A DNA stretch of 64,000 bases, taken from Leptospira stimsonii. GTDB lineage: Bacteria > Spirochaetota > Leptospiria > Leptospirales > Leptospiraceae. The position numbers and the translations under genes were made by a program. This document shows positions 26,731 to 36,533 of the stretch, one piece after another (the first letter of the stretch is position 1; the number at the start of each line of letters is the position of its first letter). The stretch covers positions 62,001-126,000 of the forward strand of contig NZ_QHCS01000002.1 in the NCBI RefSeq assembly GCF_003545875.1. The letters run 5' to 3'. The notes beneath the pieces were generated by a model. It saw only the letters and a program-made list of their open reading frames with translations, was not told where the DNA came from and did not search any database.

Positions 26731-27070
26731 ATTCGCGTTCATCCTGAACGGAAATTTCCATTTAGATCGACTTTTTGATAAGGCTATTGGTCATTGGAGA
26801 CCTCTTATCGACCACCCGAAATTCTCACTCGAAAGAGGGATTTCCAACGCTTCATGCTCAAGGAGTGCGACTTCAAACTATCGAATTCGTGGTTTTGCGA
26901 AGTTTTCGGCGCCTAACAATTATTAGTCAATTGAAAAACAAAGCAAGTTTTCGGATGCATTCATTATTTTGAGTATTCTAAATTTATAAAACATGAATCA
27001 AATTGAATTTTTGAAAACAAAAAGATAAATATTTTTCGAAGTATTTAGGAAAGGATCAACCCGCTTGATA
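26731..27070. other. Intergenic, no gene seen
   Basis: AT-rich with no credible ORF; it leads into the palindrome upstream of the first receptor gene. Confidence 0.45.
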
Positions 27071-27088
27071 ACCTAATTATAATTAGGT
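27071..27088. promoter_or_regulatory. Perfect 18-bp palindrome, probable operator of the receptor gene
   Basis: ACCTAATTATAATTAGGT is its own reverse complement. It lies 87 bases before the TonB-dependent receptor start. AT-rich palindromes of this size at receptor promoters are often Fur-superfamily sites, but it does not match a consensus I know. It is also framed by AACCCG (about 27058) and CGGGTT (about 27112), which are complementary. Confidence 0.6.
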
Positions 27089-27174
27089 CTTCAACGGATT
27101 GTCGGGTTATATTTTAGTTTTAGAATATAGCCATAGTTCGGATCTGAAAATGAAACTTCTCCGGTCCTAAAAGC

Positions 27175-29976
27175 ATGTCTAACGTGCACGATTCAAGCCG
27201 CGGCTTACAACGAAAATTAATTTATATTTTCTCTATTATCGTTTCCCTAACTTGGGCGCAAACGCTTATTGCGAAAACTGCATTAAGAATATCTGTAAAT
27301 ACAGATTCTCATTCGGATCCTCCTTCGGAAGTGTGGATACGAGGAAAAGGACTCTCAAAAGTATATTCTTTCGCTGAAAAAAACGAACTAACCGTGGATA
27401 TTTCGGAGTTCGGAAAAGGAGCTTACGAAGTTATTCTCACATTGAAGAGCGGATCGATGGAGCAAAAATATGTAAACATTGATTCTGACATTCAAAATCT
27501 CGAATTTATCATCCGGCCGAAACGCGGATCGGGAATCAACGTGATCGGGAAGAGACAAGACACAATTCCTAGTTACGTTATGAGTCAGGAAGACGCGGTG
27601 CGTATGCCGGGGGGATTCGGAGACGCGGTTAAAGCCGTTCAATCCATGCCCGGTGTGATCCCATTGTTTCAAACTTATACGGGTTCGAGTTTTCAATCGG
27701 CGATTCAAACTCTAAATCAAACTGCGGGACAGACGAAAAGTCCGGATAAGCCGAACGGAGAAAGCGGATTTCTTGTGATGCGAGGCGCTGGAAGTCGAGC
27801 CAATCAGTTCTATTTCAACGGATTTCCGATGAGTTACCCATTTCACGCGGATGGATTGACCTCGGCGATCAATAACAATGCGATCCGTTCCCTTGAATTG
27901 TACTCCGGTTCTTATTCGGCGCGTTACGGATTTGCAACGGGCGGGATCATCAATATCGAAGGTTACAATAAGCGTAGTTCGAATCTGACTGTGGGGCACA
28001 TCAACGCATTTTTGACAGACGTATATGCATATCGTAATATTACAAAAGATTTAAACGTCTCCGTGTCGGGAAAAAAATACTACCCGAACGTAGTCCTTGG
28101 CATGGTCCCTAACCTAATTCCGACGGAAACGTTCCTGTCGGAATATCAGGACTATCAGGCGAGAATCGGCTGGGATATCAGCGAAAAACATTCCATTTCG
28201 TTTCAAAGTTTCGGTGCTAAAGATCGGCGTTATCCTTTTAAAGAGTATAGCGAATACAACCCTAAGAAGGTCGTCCAATCTATAGCAAAGCCGCCTTCCG
28301 CACTTGACGCGGCCAGATTGAATCGGACCTTTAGAACGGACGCGTTTCAATACGAATGGAAACCTGTTCGAAAAATAAAAAATACGCTCAATATTTCGAG
28401 GAATTATTTTCAGGAGCTCACTGAAAACGGAAGCGATTTACTCAATCTGAATTTTAAGAAAATCGGTTATCCCCCTTCACTTTACCAAAGGCTGAATACG
28501 ATCGAAAACGAATATTCAAACAATCTAACGCAGATCGAGAACGTAACCGAGCTCGAACCTTTGACGAATAACTGGAAAGTTCTTCTAGGAGGTCAATACA
28601 GGGAAACGGAAGCAGGGTTTAAAGGAAAAATTACCCAATACAATTTCGATCCGGACGTAGCTTTTACACAAAAAGCTACGCTTGGTTCTCCAGAAGCACT
28701 TGGTGTTTTGAGGGGAGATTCGGTTAGGACGCGACAGATCGGATATTTTTTCGAAAACCGCTTTAGATTGCGTGAAACGAGTTTGAATCTCGGCGTAAGA
28801 AGAGACTACTACGACAAATCCGGGGAATGGAAAACTTCTCCGAGAATTTCCGTGTCACAGGAGATTCCGTACACGCAGTCCAGATTTTTTGCGGGATACG
28901 GAAGGCACTTTCAGGCTCCAAGCGACGTTAGTCGATATTCTTCAAGGACCGGAAACCCGAATTTGAAGATGGAGGAATCCGATCACGCGGAAGTCGGCTG
29001 GGATCAAAAAATCGGCGGCCTCTGGAATTTTAAAATAGAAGGATATAGCAATACGTTTTCGAATCTTTCGGTCGCGGATCCGTATATTAAGGATCCGTAT
29101 TCTTCGAATCGAGATCTTGTAGTGCAGACGTTGGATCCGAACGCGAACGCTTCGCTTCTGCAAGCACAAAACTTGAATTTCTCCAATTCCATGACCGGAT
29201 ATTCCCGAGGAGTGGAAATATTCGTCAAAAAGGAAGCTACGACCGAGTCTGGTTTCTACGGATGGTTGTCCTACACTAAGTCGATAACGAAACGGAATCG
29301 AAATCTCCCGGATTTGAGTCAGCAGGAATATTCTACCTGGCTTGCAAAAAGTTCATCCAAGGATTTAGTATTTCAGGAAAACGATCCGAACTATTACGCG
29401 AACTTTTATCGAGACGGAACGGCGGATATTCTTTTTAAGAATTCCAAAGAAGAGCTTTACGATTTCGATCGTACTCACGTTTTAAATATGGTTCTCGGTT
29501 GGAAATTCAGTGATAAGGCTCAACTCGGTCTCAAATTTACATATATGACGAATTTCGCATATACCCCGATTGTAGGATCCAATTCCCTTAAACTTCACGA
29601 TCAACTAGCCGCGTTATTTCCTGAGCTACAATCGACGCCCGCTCCTCCAGGAAACGACTCGTTTTCCACTCGGGTTTACGAACCTGTTTATTCGAATTAC
29701 AATAGATCGGCTAGGCTTCCTCAATATAAACAGTTCGACTTGAGGTTCGATCGATTTATCTACACCGATTGGGGAAAAATAACTGCATACTTCGAACTTG
29801 TGAACATCACCGGAAGCAGGATCGCGACGGGGGAAGGGTCTATGGTTCCGTTGTTTCCGTATGCCCCCAATGCGAATCCCCAAATGCAGTACATGTATTT
29901 GAACGGACAACCGTCTTTGAAAACGGATAAGACCAAAATTCCCTATCTGAATTTCGGAATTGAATTTCGTTTTTGA
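27175..29976 (+). CDS. TonB-dependent outer-membrane receptor, copy 1
   Basis: 933 residues. A signal peptide ends near residue 34 (SIIVSLTWAQTLIAKTA), then about 100 residues of a beta-rich accessory domain (V-W-I-R-G-K-G-L-S-K-V) follow. The plug begins near residue 120 (GINVIGKRQ, then M-P-G-G-F-G-D-A-V-K-A-V-Q-S-M-P-G-V), with SGSYSARYGFATGGIINIEG. The barrel ends in aromatic F-G-I-E-F-R-F, the outer-membrane sorting signal. It is very similar along its length to the receptor at 31581-34379, and a broken lipoprotein gene lies between them. No tonB, exbB or transport ATPase is adjacent, so the ligand is unknown. Confidence 0.9.
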   Translation: MSNVHDSSRGLQRKLIYIFSIIVSLTWAQTLIAKTALRISVNTDSHSDPPSEVWIRGKGLSKVYSFAEKNELTVDISEFGKGAYEVILTLKSGSMEQKYVNIDSDIQNLEFIIRPKRGSGINVIGKRQDTIPSYVMSQEDAVRMPGGFGDAVKAVQSMPGVIPLFQTYTGSSFQSAIQTLNQTAGQTKSPDKPNGESGFLVMRGAGSRANQFYFNGFPMSYPFHADGLTSAINNNAIRSLELYSGSYSARYGFATGGIINIEGYNKRSSNLTVGHINAFLTDVYAYRNITKDLNVSVSGKKYYPNVVLGMVPNLIPTETFLSEYQDYQARIGWDISEKHSISFQSFGAKDRRYPFKEYSEYNPKKVVQSIAKPPSALDAARLNRTFRTDAFQYEWKPVRKIKNTLNISRNYFQELTENGSDLLNLNFKKIGYPPSLYQRLNTIENEYSNNLTQIENVTELEPLTNNWKVLLGGQYRETEAGFKGKITQYNFDPDVAFTQKATLGSPEALGVLRGDSVRTRQIGYFFENRFRLRETSLNLGVRRDYYDKSGEWKTSPRISVSQEIPYTQSRFFAGYGRHFQAPSDVSRYSSRTGNPNLKMEESDHAEVGWDQKIGGLWNFKIEGYSNTFSNLSVADPYIKDPYSSNRDLVVQTLDPNANASLLQAQNLNFSNSMTGYSRGVEIFVKKEATTESGFYGWLSYTKSITKRNRNLPDLSQQEYSTWLAKSSSKDLVFQENDPNYYANFYRDGTADILFKNSKEELYDFDRTHVLNMVLGWKFSDKAQLGLKFTYMTNFAYTPIVGSNSLKLHDQLAALFPELQSTPAPPGNDSFSTRVYEPVYSNYNRSARLPQYKQFDLRFDRFIYTDWGKITAYFELVNITGSRIATGEGSMVPLFPYAPNANPQMQYMYLNGQPSLKTDKTKIPYLNFGIEFRF

Positions 29977-30090
29977 AGAATTTTCCGATCAAAAGGAAGC
30001 TTAAGCATGATTGGACTCAAGAGCCGATTTTTCCAAATCGAACTAGAGTAGAATTATAGAAAGTCATTCGCGATTTTAATTTGAAGCGGT

Positions 30091-31194
30091 TTGCTGAATC
30101 GAGAAGAAAGCTGGTCTACATTGGGTACTAATAATCGAATTGCAGGATTTCTTCTAATCTTTGTCCCTTTGCTTGAGGGATGTTTTCAAAATCGGAACCC
30201 AAATCCGGTATTTATGGTTTTGGGAAATCCGACTTCGATTGCGACTATGCGGTACGTTCAACTGTGGGAACTCCTCCAACTCTGACTTACTCCGCAGATT
30301 CCTTTGATTTCGTGAAGAATATTCCTATTTCAACAATCAACCGACCGTGACGGGGTCGCGACTTCGTTTTCGGTTTCACGGGCTTTGCCCTCGGGTCTTT
30401 CTTTGGATTCTGCGACTGGAGCAATGTCCGGAATTCCGACATCCAAACAGGCCGCGTCTTCTTATACAATCACTGCCTCAAATTCTTCCGGTTCTTCCTC
30501 TTCTGCGATTCCGACATCAATTGATGCGCTCAATGCGGAGTGGGAAAGTTTTCTAAATGCGCAAAACGCGAATATCAACGATACTTCCGGCGGATTTGAT
30601 CTCAACCTATCGGGAGATACTTTAGCGATGGGTATGTGCGAGGAAAAAAGCGCTCAAACCGCGATTCTTTCAGAGTCCGTTTACCGGTTCGACTTCCTCG
30701 GGCGACGACGATACTGCAGGAAGCGCCGGGCCCGTTTATGTGTTCCGTCGTTCGGGGGAACAACTTGTGACTTGGAGGCGTATCTCAAAACCCCCAATAA
30801 GGAGGCGAACGATCAATTTGGATGCGTCGTATACGATGGTTGTCTGGACTCGAGCAGAAGATATCGGTAACCAAACGATTCTTCATTCTCCTTTTCCGGT
30901 CTGACTCCGGCGGGCGACGATGTTTCCGTAAGCAATTCCGGGGCAGTCTATGTATTTCGAAAATTAGCAAGCGAATGGGCCATCCAATCCGATCTAAAGG
31001 CGACTAACGCGGAGGTATCGGATGCGTTCGGAATTTTGGTTTGTATCGACGGAGACCTGATCGCCGTCGGGTCACAGAATGACGACGACGGAATCGGGTT
31101 GATCTGGAATAGGTCCAACGGGACTCCTCCATCGCCTGCCACAGACAACGACGGCGTTTCGAATACGGGCGCGGCGGATATTTTTTACAAATGA
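30091..31194 (+). pseudogene. Broken lipoprotein gene with Ig-like and FG-GAP-like repeats
   Basis: The reading frame shifts several times but the pieces make sense together. First comes a lipoprotein signal ending F-V-P-L-L-E-G-C. Next is a putative Ig module, LPSGLSLDSATGAMSGIP. FG-GAP-like repeats follow: DTSGGFDLNLSGDTLAMGM, then S-G-D-D-D-T-A-G-S-A-G-P-V-Y-V-F-R-R, V-S-N-S-G-A-V-Y-V-F-R, and SDAFGILVCIDGDLIAVGS. The last frame ends with TGA at 31192-31194. At least two frameshifts separate these blocks, so it is a decayed integrin-like surface lipoprotein gene. The N-terminal start is uncertain. Confidence 0.75.
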
Positions 31195-31234
31195 TCAAAG
31201 CGCACTTCTTGCGGCTCTCGCGGGATTTTACAAA

Positions 31235-31258
31235 GAATTCAAACGATCGTTTGAATTC
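31235..31258. repeat. Perfect 24-bp palindrome forming a hairpin
   Basis: The arms GAATTCAAACGA and TCGTTTGAATTC are exact complements with no loop. The flanking CAAA and CTCTTTG extend the pairing with a 2-base bulge. It lies 40 bases after the pseudogene stop and about 320 bases before the second receptor. No T-run follows, so it may be a terminator remnant, a regulatory hairpin or a protein site. Confidence 0.6.
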
Positions 31259-31477
31259 TCTTTGAGTTGAGTGAAAAGAGAATTCGGATTCTAAAGGTTT
31301 CGGTCGAATCGGAAGGCCGGAATCCGATTCCGGCTCGGCTGAATTTTTCCAGAATCTGATTTTATACCGAGTAAAAAATCCGTTTTTTATAAAATATTTA
31401 AACATTTAAGAATATTCTAAATTAAGAATGTTTCTTTCTCAATGCAGATTTCATTTTAGACTGGATTTATCCAAAGG

Positions 31478-31490
31478 TTAGGATTCCTAA
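31478..31490. promoter_or_regulatory. Short palindrome upstream of the second receptor gene
   Basis: TTAGGA-T-TCCTAA is a perfect odd-centred palindrome about 90 bases before the receptor start. It uses the same half-site letters (CCTAA/TTAGG) as the 18-bp palindrome before copy 1 and lies at a comparable distance, but with the half-sites in the opposite order. A shared regulator is possible but not shown. Confidence 0.4.
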
Positions 31491-31580
31491 ATCTTGGACG
31501 ATGATTCCATATTGCAACTTGAATTCTTAAAACGTTCCGTGGACGGATATGAACCGGAATGCGAACGGTCGAATTTGGTT

Positions 31581-34379
31581 ATGTTTGAATTCCGTGTTCG
31601 ATTCTCTTTTAAACGATACAGAAACGTTCCCAGGGGCTTTTTTTTAATTTTTGCCATTCTTTTTTCTCTCTCGTCGACGGGAGAGCTTGGGGCAAAGACG
31701 TTACTCCGATTGAAAGTGTTGGTGACTTCCAAAGAGGATTCTCCTCGGGAAGTTTGGATTCGTGGAAAAGGATATTCTAAAGTCCTTTCCTTTTCTGATT
31801 TATCGGATCTAACGATTGAGTTAAAGGAGCAAGGAACGTATGAGCTCGTCTTAACGTATCGGAGTGGCGGGATGGATCAAAGGACCGTTGCGATCGATTC
31901 CGACACAAAGATTGTAGAATGGATTCAAAAACCGAAATCGAGCGTCGGAATCAACGTTGTTGGGAAAAGGCCGGATTCCCCGCCGAACTACACGATGAAT
32001 CAGGAAGACGCGGTGAAAATGCCAGGAGGATTTGGAGACGCGCTGAAAGCGGTCCAATCATTGCCCGGAGTGACTCCGTTGTATCAGACTTATACCGGTT
32101 CCAGTTTTCAGAACGCGATTCAGACGTTAAACCAAAAATCGACCTCGAGCAGTCCGGACAAACCGAACGGAGAGCCAGGTTTTCTAGTGATGAGAGGGGC
32201 GGGGACCAGGGCCAATCAATTCTATTTCAACGGACTTCCGATGAGTTACCCGTTTCACGCGGACGGTTTGACATCCGTAATCAGCAATCAGGCGATCCGC
32301 TCTATGGAATTGTATTCAGGTTCTTATTCTGCGCGTTACGGCTTCGCAACCGGAGGAATTATCAACATTGAAGGATTTCAAAAAAGAGATTCCAATCTAA
32401 GAGTGGCACATTTGAACGCGCTCCTTACGGATGTATACGCATACCATAATATTACAAAAGACTTAAATGTTTCCGTTTCCGGGAAGAAATACTATCCAAA
32501 CGTTGTTTTCGGAAAAATTCCTCACCTGATCCCGACGGAAACTTTTTTGGCGGATTACAACGATTATCAGGCGAGAATTGGTTGGGATATCAGCGACAAG
32601 CATTCGGTTTCTTTTCAGACGTTCGGCGCAAGAGACAAACGATATCCTTTTAAGGAATATAGTCATTATACACCGAAGGAAGCCGGTCGATCAGCATTTC
32701 AGCCCCCATCCGATAATTCGAGATTGAATCGTGTTTTTAGGACGGACGGGTTTCAGCATATTTGGAAACCGACGAACGCGATCACCAATACTTTCAATGT
32801 TTCCAGAAATTACTTCAATGAAATTACGGAAAGTGGTCTGGATACCTTGGTTTTGGATTTTTCGAAAAAGACAAATCCACTTTCTCTTTTTGAAAGAGTT
32901 CACACGGTACAAAACGAATACTTTAACGATCTAAAACAGTTGGAGAATATCTCCGAAATTGAGTTGCTAAAACGAAATTGGAAAATCGCGTTCGGTGGAC
33001 AATATCGGGAAGTAAATGCGGGTTATAAGGGAAAGATCACGCAGTTCAATCCGGATCCGTTTTATAACTTTTATCATAAACTATTGCTCTCGTCTCCGGA
33101 GACAATGGCGATTTTGGAAGGAGATTCGGTGAATACGAGACAGATCGGTTATTTTTTAGAGAACAAAATAAAGATCAAAGATCTAAACGTAAATTTGGGA
33201 ATTAGGAGGGAATACTACGATAAAGAAAAGGTTTGGAAAACCGCCCCAAGAATCGGAGTCAGCCAAGAGATACCTTGGACCCAGTCTCGCATTTTTGCAG
33301 GTTATGGAAAACACTTTCAAGCGCCGGTCGACGTTAGTCGTTATTCGGCGAAAACAGGGAATCCAAATTTGAAAATGGAGGAATCGGACCACTTAGAAAT
33401 CGGATGGGATCAAAAGATCGGGGCTCTTTGGAATGTGAAAGTGGAAGGGTATCACAATACGTTTTCCAATTTAAGCGTCGCCGATCCGTTCGTAATGGAT
33501 CCATTCTCAAGAAATCGGGATCTCGCGCGGGAGTCGTTGGATCCGAATGTAAATTCTTCCTTGTATCGTCCGAATCATCTGAATTATTCCAACTCGATGA
33601 ACGGCTTCTCTAAGGGTGTGGAGCTTTTTATTAAGAAAGAACCGGGCACAGACTCTGGTTTTTACGGCTGGCTGTCTTATACGAAGTCCGTCACGAAAAG
33701 AAATCGAAATCTTCCTGAGATGAACGACCAGCAATACGCCGCTTGGTCGGCACAAAGTTCTTCAAAAGAATTGCTTCATCAGGAGGATACGAAACACTAT
33801 TACGCGAATTATTATCGGGATGGAAGTTACGATCTTCTTCTCAAAAACTCTAAGGAAGAATTGTACGACTTCGACAGAACTCACGTTTTTACGATGGTGC
33901 TCGGCTGGAAGTTTTCGGACAAGGGACAGATCGGAATAAAAACGACTTACTTAACGAATTATGCATATACTCCCGTATCCGGTTCGGTCCAGACTACTTT
34001 GAATCAAAGCATCAGCGAAGCATTTCCGGATCTACCTCCTCTTTCTTCGAGCGGAAGCGGGAGTAGTTTTTTGCCGGTGTATAAGCCGATTTATTCGGAT
34101 ATCCATCGTTCGGCGAGGCTTCCTCATTATAAACAATTCGATATCCGTTTTGATCGATTCATCCACACGGATTTGGGAAAAATTACACTCTATTTGGAGC
34201 TCGTCAACATCACGGGAAATCGGATTGCCTCCGGTCCCGGAACTTTTGTACCGATTCTCCCCCATGTTCCCGGCGCAAATCCTCAGACGCAGTATATGTA
34301 TATCAACGGACAACAAGCATTGCAGACGAATAAGAATAAGATTCCGTATTTGAATTTCGGAATCGAACTGCGATTTTGA
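31581..34379 (+). CDS. TonB-dependent outer-membrane receptor, copy 2
   Basis: 932 residues from the ATG at 31581. The frame is open from 31494, but this start gives a proper signal peptide (RGFFLIFAILFSLSSTGELGA) and a length equal to copy 1. Accessory domain, plug (GINVVGKRPDSPPNYTMNQE; AVQSLPGVTPLYQTYTGSSF) and barrel follow, ending F-G-I-E-L-R-F. It aligns with copy 1 from the N-terminal domain to the last strand. Differences concentrate in barrel loops, as expected if ligands diverged. The next gene is a lipoprotein 117 bases downstream. Confidence 0.9.
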   Translation: MFEFRVRFSFKRYRNVPRGFFLIFAILFSLSSTGELGAKTLLRLKVLVTSKEDSPREVWIRGKGYSKVLSFSDLSDLTIELKEQGTYELVLTYRSGGMDQRTVAIDSDTKIVEWIQKPKSSVGINVVGKRPDSPPNYTMNQEDAVKMPGGFGDALKAVQSLPGVTPLYQTYTGSSFQNAIQTLNQKSTSSSPDKPNGEPGFLVMRGAGTRANQFYFNGLPMSYPFHADGLTSVISNQAIRSMELYSGSYSARYGFATGGIINIEGFQKRDSNLRVAHLNALLTDVYAYHNITKDLNVSVSGKKYYPNVVFGKIPHLIPTETFLADYNDYQARIGWDISDKHSVSFQTFGARDKRYPFKEYSHYTPKEAGRSAFQPPSDNSRLNRVFRTDGFQHIWKPTNAITNTFNVSRNYFNEITESGLDTLVLDFSKKTNPLSLFERVHTVQNEYFNDLKQLENISEIELLKRNWKIAFGGQYREVNAGYKGKITQFNPDPFYNFYHKLLLSSPETMAILEGDSVNTRQIGYFLENKIKIKDLNVNLGIRREYYDKEKVWKTAPRIGVSQEIPWTQSRIFAGYGKHFQAPVDVSRYSAKTGNPNLKMEESDHLEIGWDQKIGALWNVKVEGYHNTFSNLSVADPFVMDPFSRNRDLARESLDPNVNSSLYRPNHLNYSNSMNGFSKGVELFIKKEPGTDSGFYGWLSYTKSVTKRNRNLPEMNDQQYAAWSAQSSSKELLHQEDTKHYYANYYRDGSYDLLLKNSKEELYDFDRTHVFTMVLGWKFSDKGQIGIKTTYLTNYAYTPVSGSVQTTLNQSISEAFPDLPPLSSSGSGSSFLPVYKPIYSDIHRSARLPHYKQFDIRFDRFIHTDLGKITLYLELVNITGNRIASGPGTFVPILPHVPGANPQTQYMYINGQQALQTNKNKIPYLNFGIELRF

Positions 34380-34495
34380 AAAAAATTGACTCAAAGGAAA
34401 ATTGATTTTCTTTTTGATTGCAAAGAAGAATCGTTTCAATGATTCTAATATTAAGGGATGGTTTCGATTTTTGAAACCTTCTTTAAGAAAAAATT

Positions 34496-35308
34496 ATGAA
34501 AGATCAGCAAAGCTTCCGATTCTTCTTTTTTTTATTTTTTTCCCTTCTGAATTGCAATTATCATTATTACGTCCAGAAGAGCGGTCCGGAAACTGCTTCG
34601 ATTCCGAACGTTTCCAAGGTGAGAATCGTTTATATCGGCTTTCGTTCTTTTGCCGCCGAGATGACCACTTCCAACGCGCAGGAAAGAATTTATACGGCCA
34701 ATTTGGTTTATCCGGATCGGACCATTCCCAAGTTTCAGAACGGATTTTACGCGTCTGATTTGCGTTCGTTCGGTTTTAGAAAGGACGTTCCTTCGGAAAA
34801 AGTGAAGAAGTTTGTGCAGGATTATCTCAACGAAGTGAAAGAGAGTGGAGTTTTGGAACTCACCTATGTTACGAGTATAGAAAAAAAGGGAGAGGAAAGA
34901 ATTTACAAATTAAAGGACGTCGGCGCGGACTATTACGTCGTTGGCATTCATAATCCGGCTTTTCAATCAACGAAAAATTTTGCCGGAAGTTTTGTTCAAC
35001 TTTTTTCCTCGATCTTCTCCGTCATAACCTTCGGTTTGATCCCGAGCTACGCTTCCTTACAAGCAGAAACGGAAATTAAGATATATGATAAAAATTTGAA
35101 TCAACTAACGACGATTCAATACGATAACGGATATTCGGTTTTAGGAGCGGTATGGGCTTCTTCTATTCCGGAAGAATGCGGAAGAATGGGGTGTAACGCC
35201 CTAAAACAGGTGAGTTCGCCTCCTAAATTCGTTTACCAAGATTTGGGTCCTAAGATGGAATCGGATATCGTAACCTTTATCCAAGCACAACCTTCGTATC
35301 GTAGATGA
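34496..35308 (+). CDS. Putative lipoprotein of unknown function
   Basis: 270 residues. The short signal FRFFFFLFFSLLNC ends in a Leptospira-style lipobox (S-L-L-N-C). The mature part includes V-R-I-V-Y-I-G-F-R-S-F, a V-G-A-D-Y-Y-V-V-G-I-H segment and one hydrophobic helix-like stretch (FVQLFSSIFSVITFGLIPSY). It ends with E-C-G-R-M-G-C, a possible disulfide. I do not recognise a domain. The AraC regulator gene starts one base after the stop, so the two are probably coexpressed. Confidence 0.78.
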   Translation: MKDQQSFRFFFFLFFSLLNCNYHYYVQKSGPETASIPNVSKVRIVYIGFRSFAAEMTTSNAQERIYTANLVYPDRTIPKFQNGFYASDLRSFGFRKDVPSEKVKKFVQDYLNEVKESGVLELTYVTSIEKKGEERIYKLKDVGADYYVVGIHNPAFQSTKNFAGSFVQLFSSIFSVITFGLIPSYASLQAETEIKIYDKNLNQLTTIQYDNGYSVLGAVWASSIPEECGRMGCNALKQVSSPPKFVYQDLGPKMESDIVTFIQAQPSYRR

Positions 35309-35309
35309 T

Positions 35310-36401
35310 ATGACTTACACGGATTGGTTCGGGAATGCGTTTGCAATTTTCGGTGGGTTCTTAGCTTTTCTGCTGGCGATCCCGGACCTTCTTCTTCCCA
35401 AGAGGACCAAGTTTCAAACGTATTTTTCAATCGTCTTGATTCTTATCGGAGCCTTGCAATTGTTAAACGAGATCGTCTTTCAAGGAGTTTTGCGAGATCC
35501 GTCTATCTATCTTGTTTTCAGTCTTCCTTTTCTTTTTACGATCGGTCCGGTTGCGTATCTCGCCATTCGAGCGATCGTTGAGGAAGAATTCAGATTTGGA
35601 ATCCTCTCCGCCATTTCTCTTCTGCCGGCAATTGTGATCGTTTTTCCAATTTCTATTTTATTCTCAACGGTTCGTTCTTTCCCTTGGAATTTTCCTTTCT
35701 CAGAGCTCAACGAAGCGGAACGTCTTTTCAAAGCGCTCTATCTAGTTTCGGCCTTGTATTCTTTTCTTTATGGAATTTTGATTCTTCGAATTTTATCCTC
35801 CGTTCAAGAAAGAAAACTCAAACTTCTAATCTGGATTTCTTTTATCGATTTTTTCTTCGTTTCCATTTTTGGTTTTTTGGGAATCTGCGTTGAATTCTTC
35901 TTTCTGAAAGTTTCAAGTTGGGTTGTGACGCTCGCATTGTGTTTGGTTTATTACGTTAGGAAAAAATATCCGGAGTTGGAGGAGACGATACATGTCGAAC
36001 TCGTAAAGGCAAAATATTCCCGTTCTCGGCTTGGAGGATTGGAAGTGGATTCCATTCTCAAGGAACTTGAAACGATGATGAAAGCCGAAAAAGCATTTCA
36101 AGACGAAGAGATTTCGCTTTCATCTGTTGCAGAGAGGGTTTCTCTTTCCACTCATCAGCTTTCGGAGTTGATCAATCGTAAACTCAACAAGAGTTTTTTC
36201 GTTTGGTTGAATCAGTATAGAATTGAAGAGGCAAAAAGACTTCTTTACGAAACGGATAAGACCGTCATCGAGATTGCTATGGAGGTAGGATTCAATAATC
36301 GTTCCTCTTTTAACGAGGCCTTCTTAAAATTCACGCAAAAAACTCCGGTGGGCTACCGCAAATTATCAAGAGAGGACGCCACACTTTTCACTTCTTCTTA
36401 G
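35310..36401 (+). CDS. AraC-family regulator with a polytopic membrane N-terminus
   Basis: 363 residues. The first ~215 contain seven hydrophobic helices, from FAIFGGFLAFLLAIPDLLL to VVTLALCLVYYV. The last 110 residues form the AraC DNA-binding domain: L-S-S-V-A-E-R-V-S-L-S-T-H-Q-L-S-E-L-I-N, then NQYRIEEAKRLLYETD, and EIAMEVGFNNRSSFNEAFLK ending F-T-Q-K-T-P-V-G-Y-R. Membrane-embedded AraC proteins are common in Leptospira and are thought to sense signals at the inner membrane. It follows the lipoprotein gene without a gap, so that protein may feed its signal; this is inference. Confidence 0.9.
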   Translation: MTYTDWFGNAFAIFGGFLAFLLAIPDLLLPKRTKFQTYFSIVLILIGALQLLNEIVFQGVLRDPSIYLVFSLPFLFTIGPVAYLAIRAIVEEEFRFGILSAISLLPAIVIVFPISILFSTVRSFPWNFPFSELNEAERLFKALYLVSALYSFLYGILILRILSSVQERKLKLLIWISFIDFFFVSIFGFLGICVEFFFLKVSSWVVTLALCLVYYVRKKYPELEETIHVELVKAKYSRSRLGGLEVDSILKELETMMKAEKAFQDEEISLSSVAERVSLSTHQLSELINRKLNKSFFVWLNQYRIEEAKRLLYETDKTVIEIAMEVGFNNRSSFNEAFLKFTQKTPVGYRKLSREDATLFTSS

Positions 36402-36533
36402 AAAACGCGTTTTCCGATAAAAGACTTCCTAATCCTTTTAAAAAATATGTAAGCCGTTATAACTCCAGTCGATGAGCTTTCGAAAATGTGGTAGACTGTC
36501 TTTCGTTACAAAACTTCAAATAGGAAGATACGA

